Shown: positions 18,103 to 26,996 of the stretch, piece after piece | Layout of the letters: the number at the start of each line of letters is the position of its first letter | How positions within the stretch are numbered: position 1 is the first letter of the stretch | Assembly (NCBI RefSeq): GCF_052156535.1 | Contig: NZ_JBQKUP010000044.1 | Span: forward strand, 186,001 to 250,000 | DNA: 64,000 bases | Direction of reading: 5' to 3' | Source of the DNA: Nitrospira_E sp052156535 | GTDB taxonomy: Bacteria > Nitrospirota > Nitrospiria > Nitrospirales > UBA8639 | The notes under the pieces: model-generated | The model's database searches: none | Seen by the model: only the letters and a program-made list of their open reading frames with translations | What the model was told of the DNA's origin: nothing | Translations under genes and position numbers: made by a program

Positions 18103-18753
18103 ATGCGATGGGTTAAACGAATTACTGAAGATCTCCATGCGGTTTTTGAGCGCGATCCCGCGGCAACCAGTCGCTGGGAAGTCTTGCTGGCCTACTCAGG
18201 CTTTCATGCATTATTAGCTCATCGGGTGGCTCACTGGTTATGGGGGAAAAACATTCCCATTGTTCCGCGGTTAATTTCGCAACTGGCTCGGTGGCTGACC
18301 GGTATAGAAATTCATCCAGGCGCTCAGATTGGACGAGGGTTTTTCATTGACCATGGGATGGGGGTCGTGATTGGCGAAACTGCTGTTCTGGGCGACTTTG
18401 TCACCCTCTTTCAAGGCGTGACGCTGGGTGGAACCGGCAAAGAACGTGGTAAGCGCCATCCAACATTGGGAAACCATGTGGTCGTTGGAGCTGGAGCAAA
18501 AGTGCTTGGGAATATCACGATCGGAGATTTTGTCAAAATTGGAGCCAATTCGGTGGTTCTTCGGTCAGTGCCTTCGAATTCAACGGTCATTGGGATACCC
18601 GGCAGAATTATTAAAACCATTGGAGATCGGGTGCCTGAAGCCACTATGGATCATGCCAATATTCCGGATCCGATAGCTGAACGGTTTGATGCGATGGAAC
18701 AAGAACTCATTGCCCTACGAAAACAGATGGAACAATCTGAGAAGGAATTGTAA
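18103..18753 (+). CDS. cysE: serine O-acetyltransferase
   Basis: A 216-residue left-handed beta-helix acetyltransferase. The N-terminal helical part (RWEVLLAYSGFHALLAHRVAHWLW) is followed by hexapeptide repeats IEIHPGAQIGRGFFIDHG, GVVIGETAVLGDFV, FQGVTLGGTGKERGKRHPTL and VVVGAGAKVLGNITIGDFVK. The catalytic His lies in FFIDHGMG. It makes O-acetylserine for cysteine synthesis. A C-terminal coiled tail (FDAMEQELIALRKQMEQSE) ends the protein. It is the fourth member of the YacL-IspD-IspF-CysE run, an order also known from Bacillus with gltX inserted. Confidence 0.93.
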   Translation: MRWVKRITEDLHAVFERDPAATSRWEVLLAYSGFHALLAHRVAHWLWGKNIPIVPRLISQLARWLTGIEIHPGAQIGRGFFIDHGMGVVIGETAVLGDFVTLFQGVTLGGTGKERGKRHPTLGNHVVVGAGAKVLGNITIGDFVKIGANSVVLRSVPSNSTVIGIPGRIIKTIGDRVPEATMDHANIPDPIAERFDAMEQELIALRKQMEQSEKEL

Positions 18754-18857
18754 CGGATACGAGGGAATGCTTTATATTGTTTTAAAAGGAGAGGTCTTCT
18801 AAACTACCCAACAAGTCTGACCGCTGGGAATATTTTGTTGAAAGGGAGGGATATTCT

Positions 18858-19799
18858 GTGAAAGGATCCAACGTTATCACACCACGAGTCAAAGAAATAT
18901 TACGGAATTATGATGGAAATGTTCCTGGAGTTCTTGCAAATATTGCCAGGTTGTTGATGACGGGGCGGTTGGCCGGGACCGGTCGTTTGGTGATTCTACC
19001 GGTAGACCAGGGCTTTGAGCATGGTCCTGCAAGAAGTTTTGCCGTCAATTCTGCAGGGTATGACCCCCACTATCATTTTCAGCTGGGAATTGATGCCGGT
19101 TGTAATGCTTACGCGGCTCCTCTGGGGTTTCTAGAGGCGGGGGCAGCAGAATATGCCGGTCAAATTCCACTCATACTGAAATTGAACAATAATGATTCAC
19201 TGTTTGAAAGCAAGGATCCCAATTCCGCAATTACCGGGAGTGTCCACGATGCACTACGCTTAGGGTGTTGTGCAGTGGGATATACGATTTATCCAGGGTC
19301 TGCCCATAGCCAGGAAATGTATAATCATCTGCGGGAAATTGCCCAAGAGGCCAAGTCCCACGGATTGGCGGTGGTGGTGTGGTCGTATCCACGTGGAGCA
19401 GGCCTCAGCAAGGAAGGGGAAACCGGAATTGATGTCGTCGCCTACGCCGCACAAATTGCGGCCCAACTCGGAGCTCACATTATCAAAGTGAAGGTGCCTT
19501 CAAATCATATTGAGCAGGCGGCGGCAAAAAAAGTGTACGAGGCCGAAAAGATCCCTATTAGCACCCCAGCGGAACGTATCCGCCATGTGGTGCAGAGTAC
19601 TTTTCAGGGGCGACGCATTGTCATCTTTTCGGGCGGGGCCAAAGGGGAAGATCAGAAAATTTTCGATGAAGCTAGAGGAATACGGGACGGTGGAGGGTTT
19701 GGATCCATTATTGGGAGAAATTCCTTTCAACGGCCGAGACCACAGGCTCTTGAATTTCTCTCAACCGTCATGAAGATCTATTCCGGAGAACTTTCATAA
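18858..19799 (+). CDS. class I fructose-bisphosphate aldolase (DhnA/archaeal type)
   Basis: A 313-residue TIM-barrel aldolase of the DeoC/LacD-DhnA group. Motifs are VILPVDQGFEHGPARSFA, IPLILKLNNNDSLF, VGYTIYPGS, VVVWSYPRG, a Schiff-base candidate Lys in AHIIKVKVPSNHI and phosphate-binding ends IVIFSGGAKGED and GGGFGSIIGRNSFQR. It interconverts fructose-1,6-bisphosphate and triose phosphates. The GTG start at 18858 has GGGAGGG eight bases upstream. Together with Fbp it would serve gluconeogenesis. Confidence 0.9.
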   Translation: MKGSNVITPRVKEILRNYDGNVPGVLANIARLLMTGRLAGTGRLVILPVDQGFEHGPARSFAVNSAGYDPHYHFQLGIDAGCNAYAAPLGFLEAGAAEYAGQIPLILKLNNNDSLFESKDPNSAITGSVHDALRLGCCAVGYTIYPGSAHSQEMYNHLREIAQEAKSHGLAVVVWSYPRGAGLSKEGETGIDVVAYAAQIAAQLGAHIIKVKVPSNHIEQAAAKKVYEAEKIPISTPAERIRHVVQSTFQGRRIVIFSGGAKGEDQKIFDEARGIRDGGGFGSIIGRNSFQRPRPQALEFLSTVMKIYSGELS

Positions 19800-19831
19800 A
19801 GATTGCAGCAGTCAGGTTGAGAAAGGTCTAC

Positions 19832-19844
19832 CCAATTAAATTGG
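19832..19844. repeat. short inverted repeat between convergent genes
   Basis: CCAATT, one A, then AATTGG form a perfect 6-bp inverted repeat in the 63-bp gap between the aldolase and glutamate dehydrogenase genes, which converge. There is no T-run after it and the stem is AT-rich, so it is at best a weak bidirectional terminator. Confidence 0.25.
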
Positions 19845-19862
19845 TCCGAGAAGGTCGTGGAA

Positions 19863-21137
19863 TCAGGGATATAACCCTCGGCATTGGTGGGCTTGAGCTA
19901 CTTCCTCAATTCCTGCGATCAATGCAGCGGTTCTCATTGTCAGTTTTTTCTCTTCCGCATGATAGAGTATGCGGTGAAAAGCCGCGGTAATGATGTTCCT
20001 GAGTCGGCTGTGGATATCTGATTCCTGCCACGAAAATCGTTGGGCGTCCTGCACCCATTCAAAATATGAGACAATGACTCCACCGGCATTGGCGAGAATA
20101 TCCGGGACAACAAAAATTCCTCGTTCCTGCAAAATGGCATCCGCTTCGAGAGTTGTTGGGCCGTTAGCTGCCTCGATCAGGTACTGGCATTGAAGGCGTG
20201 ATGCGTTATTGACGGTGATTTGTTCAGATACGGCAGCTGGAATGAGCACATGGCAGGGGAGCAGGAGTAGGTCTTCGTTAAAAATCGGTTCTCCAAATTG
20301 TTTAAGAGAAGGAATCGACGCTTTCTCGGTCTCCAGGTGAGAGAGAATACCTGGAATATCCAGACCTTTTTGGTTATACAGCCCGCCCAGCTGATCGCTG
20401 ATGGCCAGTATTTTTACCCCTTCCTGATGAAGGATTCGCGCAGTATGAGATCCCACGTTTCCAAATCCTTGAATGATCACCGTTGTGTCTGAAGTGGACA
20501 GACCAAAATGACGTAAGACTTCCAATGTGACATCCACCACACCACGGCCAGTTGCTTCTTCCCTCCCCAGGGTGCCTCCAATTGAAAGGGGTTTGCCCGT
20601 GACCACCCCACGGACGGTAAATCCCACCTGCTGACTAAAAGTATCCATTATCCATCCCATGACTTGCTGATTAGTGCCGATATCCGGAGCAGGGATATCT
20701 TTGTCCGGTCCTAATAATGGAAAAATTTCTGCGACGTAGCGCCGGGTTACGCCTTCTAACTCAGCTGGTGAAAGAAGTGAGGGGTTGACGGCGACTCCCC
20801 CTTTGGCTCCACCAAACGGCAACCCCGCTAACGCGGTTTTCCAGGTCATCCACATGGCCAAGGCCGCGACTTCTCCAAGGCTGACATCGGGATGATAGCG
20901 AATGCCGCCTTTTGTGGGGCCGCGGGCTACATCATGATGCACACGATAGCCACGGAAGATTTGAACCCTTCCGTTATCCATTCGGACAGGGATGCTGACG
21001 CAGAGAGACCGTTGAGGGGCTTTGAGACGATCGAGAAGGCCTGAGTCTAGATTCATATGATGCGCGGCCTGATCAAATTGGGCCACAGCCAAGCGGAATG
21101 TTGGATGATTAAACTCTGGAGCAAAGTCAGTGTTCAT
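19863..21137 (-). CDS. gdhA: glutamate dehydrogenase (Glu/Leu/Phe/Val dehydrogenase family)
   Basis: A 424-residue enzyme. The N-terminal catalytic domain shows RGYRVHHDVARGPTKGGIRY, the active-site Lys in GLPFGGAKGGV and GPDKDIPAPDIGTN. The Rossmann domain has VIIQGFGNVGSHTARIL and AISDQLGGLYN. The end contains LIEAANGPTTLEADAILQER and PDILANAGGVIVSYFEWVQD. It interconverts glutamate with 2-oxoglutarate and ammonia. The Asp in the Rossmann loop (AISDQ) suggests NAD preference, but this is inference. It has no operon partner here. Confidence 0.9.
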   Translation of the reverse strand: MNTDFAPEFNHPTFRLAVAQFDQAAHHMNLDSGLLDRLKAPQRSLCVSIPVRMDNGRVQIFRGYRVHHDVARGPTKGGIRYHPDVSLGEVAALAMWMTWKTALAGLPFGGAKGGVAVNPSLLSPAELEGVTRRYVAEIFPLLGPDKDIPAPDIGTNQQVMGWIMDTFSQQVGFTVRGVVTGKPLSIGGTLGREEATGRGVVDVTLEVLRHFGLSTSDTTVIIQGFGNVGSHTARILHQEGVKILAISDQLGGLYNQKGLDIPGILSHLETEKASIPSLKQFGEPIFNEDLLLLPCHVLIPAAVSEQITVNNASRLQCQYLIEAANGPTTLEADAILQERGIFVVPDILANAGGVIVSYFEWVQDAQRFSWQESDIHSRLRNIITAAFHRILYHAEEKKLTMRTAALIAGIEEVAQAHQCRGLYP

Positions 21138-21319
21138 ACGAGGTATCCGGTGAGATGAAATTTGAAGTCCTGATTCTTAAGTATATCAGGAATTTCACCG
21201 TAAGTAGTTTCTTTCCCTGGAAAAGTAACGGTCCGAGACCTATTGCGGGAAAGACAAGCGGTGTAGATGGGCCATTCGGCAAGATTCATGGCAGGGTTTT
21301 TTTATATCCTCGTGAGGGT

Positions 21320-22054
21320 TCAGTAGAACACCTGAAGAAGATAAAGCCCTTGGGGAGGAGCGGTTTCTCCTGCAGCCCGTCGGTCTTTAGCCTGAAGAAT
21401 ATCTTGCATGGAATCCGGTGATCTTTTGTGTCGTCCGACTTCGGTCAGGGTGCCGATAATCGCCCGAACCATTTGCTTCAGGAATCGATTGGCCTGAATC
21501 TGAATGATCAGGGACGTGAGATCCGAACTGAGGGAAACTTGGGACACGACGCACATGGGATCCGATGTACCGGCACGTGGGCCTTGAAATGAGGTGAAGT
21601 CATGGGAACCTATCAAGTCAGACATGGCCTGCCGGATGGCCGGGATATCCAGGTCATAGGGTAGGTGCCAGACACGATTCCGATCGATAGCCGGGCGGGC
21701 GGGATGTCTGGAGATCCGATATTCGTACAATTTTTCCCTTGCACTATAGCGAGCATGAAACGATTCAGGAACCTCTTCACTCGACAGGACAGAAATGTCG
21801 TGCGGAAGGGCGCTATTAATTGCGAGTCTCCACTTATGAATTGGAATGGGTCTGTCAGATTGAAAGCTGACGACTTGTCCACGGGCATGGACGCCCGCGT
21901 CGGTTCGTCCAGCGGCGATGACAGAAATGTGTTGTTGGGTGATGCGTGTGAGCGCTGTTTCTAGTGCGGCTTGTATGGTTGGCTGATTGGGTTGTCGTTG
22001 CCATCCAACGTAAGCCGTTCCGTCATATTCGATTATTAGTTTAATCGTGGCCAT
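21320..22054 (-). CDS. truA: tRNA pseudouridine(38-40) synthase
   Basis: A 244-residue protein with IEYDGTAYVGWQRQPNQPTI at the start, the catalytic Asp in AAGRTDAGVHARGQV, SFHARYSAREKLYEYRI, GSHDFTSFQGPRAGTSDP and FLKQMVRAIIGTLTEVG. These are the TruA family blocks. It modifies U38-U40 in the anticodon stem of tRNAs. It lies about 140 bp from the amidase gene start-to-end gap on the same strand. Length is normal. Confidence 0.93.
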   Translation of the reverse strand: MATIKLIIEYDGTAYVGWQRQPNQPTIQAALETALTRITQQHISVIAAGRTDAGVHARGQVVSFQSDRPIPIHKWRLAINSALPHDISVLSSEEVPESFHARYSAREKLYEYRISRHPARPAIDRNRVWHLPYDLDIPAIRQAMSDLIGSHDFTSFQGPRAGTSDPMCVVSQVSLSSDLTSLIIQIQANRFLKQMVRAIIGTLTEVGRHKRSPDSMQDILQAKDRRAAGETAPPQGLYLLQVFY

Positions 22055-22197
22055 GATTCGAAGGGGAAGGAGGATGACGAAACGGGCTTCGGCGTCATGA
22101 AAGCTATGGGCGTGGAGATCATGATATTACAGTGTGCTGATAGTTATGGGAGCGTGAAGCCAGAGGAAGTCAATTGAAGAAGGCGGGACAGTTCCGG

Positions 22198-23493
22198 CTA
22201 TCGGGAAGCGGTTTGTAAGGGGGTAATGTAGGATTGAAGTCCCTTAAATATGCCCTCGGCCACTCGCTTTTGATAGGTAGAACTTTGTAAAAGCTTTTCT
22301 TCCGTTGGATTGGAGATGAAGGCAATCTCCGCCAAGATGGCAGGCATGGTAGTCATTCGCAGCACAAAGAATGGAGCTGTTTTAATCCCATGATCTTTGA
22401 TTTTATAAAAGTTATCCAAGAATTTCACCAGGGAATTTTTGGTTGTCCATGCTAACTCACGGGAATCGTCAATTTTTTTATCATTAAGTTTGTCGGCAAG
22501 GATAAATTGCCAGGGTGCGGCATTTTTTTCCAGAGGGGTGCCATTTTCCCGTGCAGCGACAGCAAGGGCTCGCGGGTCACTGGCTTCACCAAAATGATAG
22601 AATTCTAAACCTTTCACCGACCTCTGGGAATGGGAGTTAATGTGAATCGAGACGAAAAGATCCGCCTTGTGCGTATTGGCAAATGTTGCCCGGTCTTCCA
22701 ATTCGATGAAGACATCCGTTTCCCGAGTCATGAAGACTTTCGTGGAACCTTCCTTAGCGAGCAGGTCTCGCAAATGATTCGCCACATGTAAGACCACATC
22801 CTTTTCTCTCGTGCCTTTGCGTCCCAAGGCCCCAGGGTCTTTTCCTCCGTGTCCCGGATCAATCACGATCACCAGATCTTTTTTTATGACAGGTGGTGGC
22901 GGAGTTGGCGGAGGAACCACCGGAGAACCCGGTATGCTCCTGTCCGGCGCACGGGCGAGAGATGACGTCTCAGTTATGGGATACAAGTCAAGAACGATTC
23001 GAGCAGGATTTTTGAGGACATACCACTTATAGCGTTTCCACCCGTCAATGGGTATGCTGAGAAGAATGGATCCGGAAGAAGTGGTGGAAAGGTCCAATTC
23101 TAAAGGAAGGGAGTCTGCTGTTGATTTGGTAACGGCAGGGTTCGCAAATTTGGTGTTGGGAAGTTCCAATTCAAATGTTGTGGCCGTTTGATGCTCTTGG
23201 GGCGCTGGATGGACGGAACGAGTGAGGTCTAACACAACACGGGTATAGTTTTTATGGCGATGAGCACGAATATTGCGGATGGAGGTTGACGGTGGTGATT
23301 GTGCAATAAGATGAATCAGTGGTTGGGTTTCATCTCCGGCGAATGGTCGAGTTTCTGTTGCTCCCCCAGCCAGGGAAAGAGATCCCAACAGGAACACTAT
23401 GCCGATGCAGGAATAAAGGGATATCATTCGAATGGAAGGCATAGATAGTAAACCGTTCCTTTCTTTTTTCGCAGAAGATCGCCTTCTTGTCAA
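22198..23493 (-). CDS. N-acetylmuramoyl-L-alanine amidase, AmiC-like (AMIN plus Amidase_3)
   Basis: A 431-residue exported cell-wall amidase. A signal segment (ISLYSCIGIVFLLGSLSLAGG) is followed by an AMIN domain at about residues 75-175 (NIRAHRHKNYTRVVLDLTRS, WYVLKNPARIVLDLYPI), a Pro-rich linker, and the zinc amidase domain. The latter shows VIDPGHGGKDPGALGRKGTR with His and Glu ligands, LFVSIHINSHSQRSVKGLEF and ILAEIAFISNPTEEKLL with the catalytic Glu. It cleaves the bond between MurNAc and L-Ala in daughter-cell separation. Translation may start at an internal ATG at 23442, giving a shorter signal peptide. Confidence 0.9.
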   Translation of the reverse strand: MTRRRSSAKKERNGLLSMPSIRMISLYSCIGIVFLLGSLSLAGGATETRPFAGDETQPLIHLIAQSPPSTSIRNIRAHRHKNYTRVVLDLTRSVHPAPQEHQTATTFELELPNTKFANPAVTKSTADSLPLELDLSTTSSGSILLSIPIDGWKRYKWYVLKNPARIVLDLYPITETSSLARAPDRSIPGSPVVPPPTPPPPVIKKDLVIVIDPGHGGKDPGALGRKGTREKDVVLHVANHLRDLLAKEGSTKVFMTRETDVFIELEDRATFANTHKADLFVSIHINSHSQRSVKGLEFYHFGEASDPRALAVAARENGTPLEKNAAPWQFILADKLNDKKIDDSRELAWTTKNSLVKFLDNFYKIKDHGIKTAPFFVLRMTTMPAILAEIAFISNPTEEKLLQSSTYQKRVAEGIFKGLQSYITPLQTASR

Positions 23494-23580
23494 GGGAAGA
23501 AGCGCTTTCGAAGCAGGTCCTATTGCGGGTAGACTCCATCATTATGGGTAAACCATGCATCGCATTATGAAGGAACCACA

Positions 23581-24126
23581 GTGGCACCGAAACATTTGAT
23601 CATCGATGGATATAATGTGTTGGGCGCAATGGGGCTCCCGCCCCATCGGGTCGTTGAACAGGGGGAGCATCGGCGAGAGGAGTTTATTGTGCGGGTAGGC
23701 CTGTATGGGCACAAACTCCACAATCTAATCACCTTAGTTTTTGATGCCTGGCAACAATCTGGAGCGAGTCGGCAGGTCATCCACCGGAATGGTGTGACAG
23801 TTATTTATACAGGCCAGGGTGAAAAGGCAGATGGGGTGATTCAGGATTTTATCCGGAGCCATGGGAAAGGGGTCGCAGTCGTCTCTTCGGATCTTGAAGT
23901 GATAGCGGTGGCAAAAGCTTTTGGGGCATTTTCGATCAGGTCTCAAGAATTTGTCACACGCCTGGCTACTTCGGGTATTCAAGGATCACCGGTAAGTCGA
24001 TCCCGAGGGGGCCTCTCCCAAAAGGATAGTGATGAGGAGCTGGTCCGATCAAAAGAGAAGAAGGGCAATCCCCGAAAACTTCCCAAGAAGTTGCGTCAAC
24101 GCAATCGGATCATGAAGAAATTTTAA
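23581..24126 (+). CDS. NYN domain (YacP-like) ribonuclease-fold protein
   Basis: The 181-residue protein starts with HLIIDGYNVLGAMGL, the first acidic motif of the NYN/PIN fold. It continues with LVFDAWQQSG, VIYTGQGEKADGVIQDFIRS and VVSSDLEVIAVAKAFGA, which are the remaining conserved acidic positions. The C-terminal 50 residues are very basic and probably contact RNA. The YacP/Rae1 group cleaves mRNA on ribosomes in Bacillus. The GTG start at 23581 has AAGGA eight bases upstream. Its 3' end overlaps the convergent TatD gene by 17 bp. Confidence 0.87.
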   Translation: MAPKHLIIDGYNVLGAMGLPPHRVVEQGEHRREEFIVRVGLYGHKLHNLITLVFDAWQQSGASRQVIHRNGVTVIYTGQGEKADGVIQDFIRSHGKGVAVVSSDLEVIAVAKAFGAFSIRSQEFVTRLATSGIQGSPVSRSRGGLSQKDSDEELVRSKEKKGNPRKLPKKLRQRNRIMKKF

Positions 24127-24892
24127 AGAGCTGACAGGCATTATTGGTGGTCAGTTCGGCTACTCGTGCCAATCCTGTGTCAGAGTCACCATATTTAATT
24201 TTCGCAATCTGTTCTGCCACATAGGTGACATAGGACGATTCGTTACGTTTTCCTCGAAACGGCACGGGAGTCAGATAGGGAGCATCGGTTTCAATGAGCA
24301 ACCGGTCATCGGGGACCGTGCGAATCACTTCATGTAACTGAGAGGCATTGCGAAAGGTAATGATTCCTGAAAATGAGAGATGAAAGCCCAGGTCCAAGGC
24401 ACGTTTGGCAAACGCCAGATCCTCTGAAAAACAATGAAAGACGCCGCCCACTTTTTCGGCATGTGCTTCTTGCATGATTGCCATCGTATCTTCTTGCGCT
24501 TCACGTGTGTGAATCACCAGTGGAAGGGTGAGTGATTGCGCCAATTCAATTTGTTCACGAAATCGTTGACGTTGGGTTTCCCGAGGAGAGTGATCGTAAT
24601 GATAATCAAGCCCGATTTCGCCGAAGGCGACGACCTTTGGTTGCTGGGCCAGTTGCCGGAATTCCGCATACCAATTGGGCTCAATGCGTTTTACTTCATG
24701 GGGATGGACCCCGATCGTGGCATACACATTGGGTTGGCTCTTGGCTAATTGCACGGCTGCATGACTTGTAGCAAGATCGCATCCAATCGTGACAAACTTT
24801 TCAACACCGGCTTCCTGGGCACGTTGAAATATGGCGTCTCGATCTGGATCATAACGGGGATCGTCTAAATGAACATGAGTATCGATCAGCAT
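24110..24892 (-). CDS. tatD: TatD-family metal-dependent hydrolase (DNase)
   Basis: About 260 residues, beginning MLIDTHVHLDDPRYDPD with the first metal His pair. Further ligands lie in VAFGEIGLDYHYDHSP, LPLVIHTREAQEDTM, GGVFHCFSEDL and LLIETDAPYLTP. This is the complete TatD motif set of TIM-barrel nucleases with 3'-5' exonuclease activity. The ATG at 24892 is preferred to a start at 24931 because the family starts at this point and AAGG lies just upstream. The 3' end overlaps the NYN gene. Confidence 0.92.
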   Translation of the reverse strand: MLIDTHVHLDDPRYDPDRDAIFQRAQEAGVEKFVTIGCDLATSHAAVQLAKSQPNVYATIGVHPHEVKRIEPNWYAEFRQLAQQPKVVAFGEIGLDYHYDHSPRETQRQRFREQIELAQSLTLPLVIHTREAQEDTMAIMQEAHAEKVGGVFHCFSEDLAFAKRALDLGFHLSFSGIITFRNASQLHEVIRTVPDDRLLIETDAPYLTPVPFRGKRNESSYVTYVAEQIAKIKYGDSDTGLARVAELTTNNACQLFKISS

Positions 24893-24998
24893 GAAGAAGG
24901 CCTTTCTTGTTAAAAAACTGTACCTTATCATATCCGTCCAATTTCCTGCAGGATATCGTGTCTGCTGAGGACAAGTACGGAATAGGTGTGGGACAACG

Positions 24999-25541
24999 AT
25001 GAATATCGATGAATTATGGTTTGCGTCGATTAATGGGTGGGCCGGTCAGTTTGCTGGATTGGATTGGTTCATGCTTCAGGTGTCGCGGGAAAGCAATCTG
25101 GTGATTCCTGGTATCTTGCTCGTGGGCTATTGGGGATGGATGAAATGGGACGAAGCCAGACTCGCGATTCCCTGTTTAGGGCTCCTTATCGGCTTGAGTG
25201 ATTTCCTGGGCGGCCAGATGAAAGTCTTGATTGGTCGTCCACGGCCTTGTCAGGTTCTCGAGCACATTCATGAATTAGTCGGGTGTGGGGGGGCTTTTAG
25301 TATGCCGTCCAATCACGCGTTGAATTCAGGCACGGCTATTAGCTTTCTTGTCATGCTCTATCCCGCGTTAGGGTGGGTATTGTGGCCACTCCTTGGCCTG
25401 ATTGGATTGTCTCGTGTGTTTCTGGGTGCCCATTATGTGACAGACGTGTTGGTCGGAGTTGGTCTTGGGGCGTTGTTAGGAGGTGGGGTGGGATATTTAC
25501 TCAAGACGCGGGTGTTTCGAAGGAAACCCATGGTGAGTTAA
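24999..25541 (+). CDS. PAP2-family membrane phosphatase
   Basis: A 180-residue protein with about five membrane helices and the three PAP2 motifs: KVLIGRPRP (motif 1), PSNHALNSG (motif 2, Asn replacing the usual Gly of PSGH) and SRVFLGAHYVTDVLVG (motif 3 with catalytic His and Asp). Such enzymes dephosphorylate undecaprenyl diphosphate or lipid phosphates on the periplasmic side. The neighbouring gene set does not fix the substrate. The 3' end overlaps the CDF gene by 4 bp. Confidence 0.88.
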   Translation: MNIDELWFASINGWAGQFAGLDWFMLQVSRESNLVIPGILLVGYWGWMKWDEARLAIPCLGLLIGLSDFLGGQMKVLIGRPRPCQVLEHIHELVGCGGAFSMPSNHALNSGTAISFLVMLYPALGWVLWPLLGLIGLSRVFLGAHYVTDVLVGVGLGALLGGGVGYLLKTRVFRRKPMVS

Positions 25542-26494
25542 TGATGGTGCAGATGAGGAGGTATGGGTTCTGCGCCAGTTGAGCCGTTCGTCAGGTAACT
25601 GAGATTGCAATGCAGGTCCTCTTGCTCCTGGCATTCGGTTTCCAATTGAATGGTTAAGTGATGAATGCCGAATTTCGAAGAGAGTGTTGATTGAATGGGC
25701 TGGAGTAGTTGATCTTTATCCGGAACCGACTCGATGTCTACCAATACGTGACACGTCAACATCACAATGCGGGGTTCAACCGACCAGATATGCAGATCAT
25801 GAACTTTTCTGACACCAGGAATGTTTTCAATCGTAGCGACAATATCTGATGTTTTGAGGTGAGGGGGCGTCGATTCCAATAAAATATCCAGCGACTCACG
25901 AAAGAGTGGCCAACTGCCTTTCACAATAATGATGACTATGAGCAGACTGATCAGAGGATCTAAAATGGTGAAGCCGGTCAGGGCGATACCCAATCCGGCG
26001 ATGATGACGCCAAGAGACATCCAGGCATCCATCACCATATGAAGAAAAGCCCCGCGAATATTCAGGTCATCTTCGGCTCCCCGACGTAATAACAGGGCGA
26101 CGGCAAGATTGGCGATCAAGCTGATACCGGCGATCACCATCACCCAAAAGCCAGGTACGTCAACCGGTGAAAACATCCGGTCGAGAGCAAACACTCCAAT
26201 AATTCCCCCTGTGAAAATTAACAAAAGGCTATTGAGAAACGCCGCAATGGTTCCAGCGCGGTGGTAGCCAAACGTCCGATGTTCCGTGGCGGGTTGGGTG
26301 GCCAGAATATGTGCATACAAGGCTAATAACAGAGAGCCTTGATCGATCAAATTGTGCCCGGCATCGCTCATGAGCCCAAGACTATTGATCGCATAACCGC
26401 CGATGAATTCAGCGAGAATGATGATGCCATTGAGGACGAGGCCCAGCTTAAGTCGATACGTGAGTGGGGAGGCGTTCAACTCTGAAGGTGTCAT
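25538..26494 (-). CDS. cation diffusion facilitator (CzcD-like) metal exporter
   Basis: About 318 residues with six membrane helices. Metal-site residues lie in LMSDAGHNLIDQGSLL (HxxxD, helix 2) and FLHMVMDAWMSLGVIIAG (HxxxD, helix 5). EHRTFGYHRAGTIAAFLNS follows helix 2 as in CzcD. The cytoplasmic domain contains VRKVHDLHIWSVEPRIVMLTCH, and the protein ends in a short His tail (PPHLHHH). It exports Zn, Co or Cd by proton antiport. The ATG at 26494 is the family start; a longer frame to 26695 would overlap the YtxH gene and adds no domain. Confidence 0.9.
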   Translation of the reverse strand: MTPSELNASPLTYRLKLGLVLNGIIILAEFIGGYAINSLGLMSDAGHNLIDQGSLLLALYAHILATQPATEHRTFGYHRAGTIAAFLNSLLLIFTGGIIGVFALDRMFSPVDVPGFWVMVIAGISLIANLAVALLLRRGAEDDLNIRGAFLHMVMDAWMSLGVIIAGLGIALTGFTILDPLISLLIVIIIVKGSWPLFRESLDILLESTPPHLKTSDIVATIENIPGVRKVHDLHIWSVEPRIVMLTCHVLVDIESVPDKDQLLQPIQSTLSSKFGIHHLTIQLETECQEQEDLHCNLSYLTNGSTGAEPIPPHLHHH

Positions 26495-26651
26495 AGGATC
26501 TACTCTCGCATGATTCTCAATTCTGGACAATGGGAAGAGGCAAGCCTTCCTTCGTCTTACCACAAACGGAATGGAGTGATCCCGGCACTTGCGAGGTTGA
26601 GAATGGTGAAGGGGGAAGTCCCCCCTCCCTTCTAGGCGGCGGGTGCGATAT

Positions 26652-26960
26652 TTACACGTCGAAGGAGTCGGTTTTGACGGCCTGTTTGGTAGCATCCACA
26701 GCGGAGTTGACTCGTGTGGCCGCCTGTTTCATGGTTTTTCTGGCCTCTTCAGACCAGGCATGCACGGCCTCTTTCGTTTGAGAAGCCATATCTGAAAATT
26801 CGTCCTGTGCGGTCTTCGCACCTCGTGCCAATCGGTCACGCACGTGAGTCCCTGCCTCAGGGGTCAAAAGTATGGCGCTACCGGCGCCCAATAGAAATCC
26901 TGCAATAAAGACAAATGTATTAACCCAACATGAGTCGCCTTGCGTCGTATGCTCATCCAT
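26652..26960 (-). CDS. YtxH domain protein
   Basis: 102 residues: a short N-terminus, one membrane helix with the YtxH glycine pattern (VFIAGFLLGAGSAILLTPEAGTHVRDRL, of which the central part is the signature), and an amphipathic helical tail with regular Lys/Glu spacing. YtxH proteins are small general-stress membrane proteins of unknown mechanism. GGGAGG lies ten bases upstream of the ATG. It follows a small membrane-protein gene and TreY on the same strand, suggesting co-expression with trehalose synthesis. Confidence 0.82.
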   Translation of the reverse strand: MDEHTTQGDSCWVNTFVFIAGFLLGAGSAILLTPEAGTHVRDRLARGAKTAQDEFSDMASQTKEAVHAWSEEARKTMKQAATRVNSAVDATKQAVKTDSFDV

Positions 26961-26996
26961 CGTGAATTTCCTCCCTGGTAATGCTTTGTTTGATTG

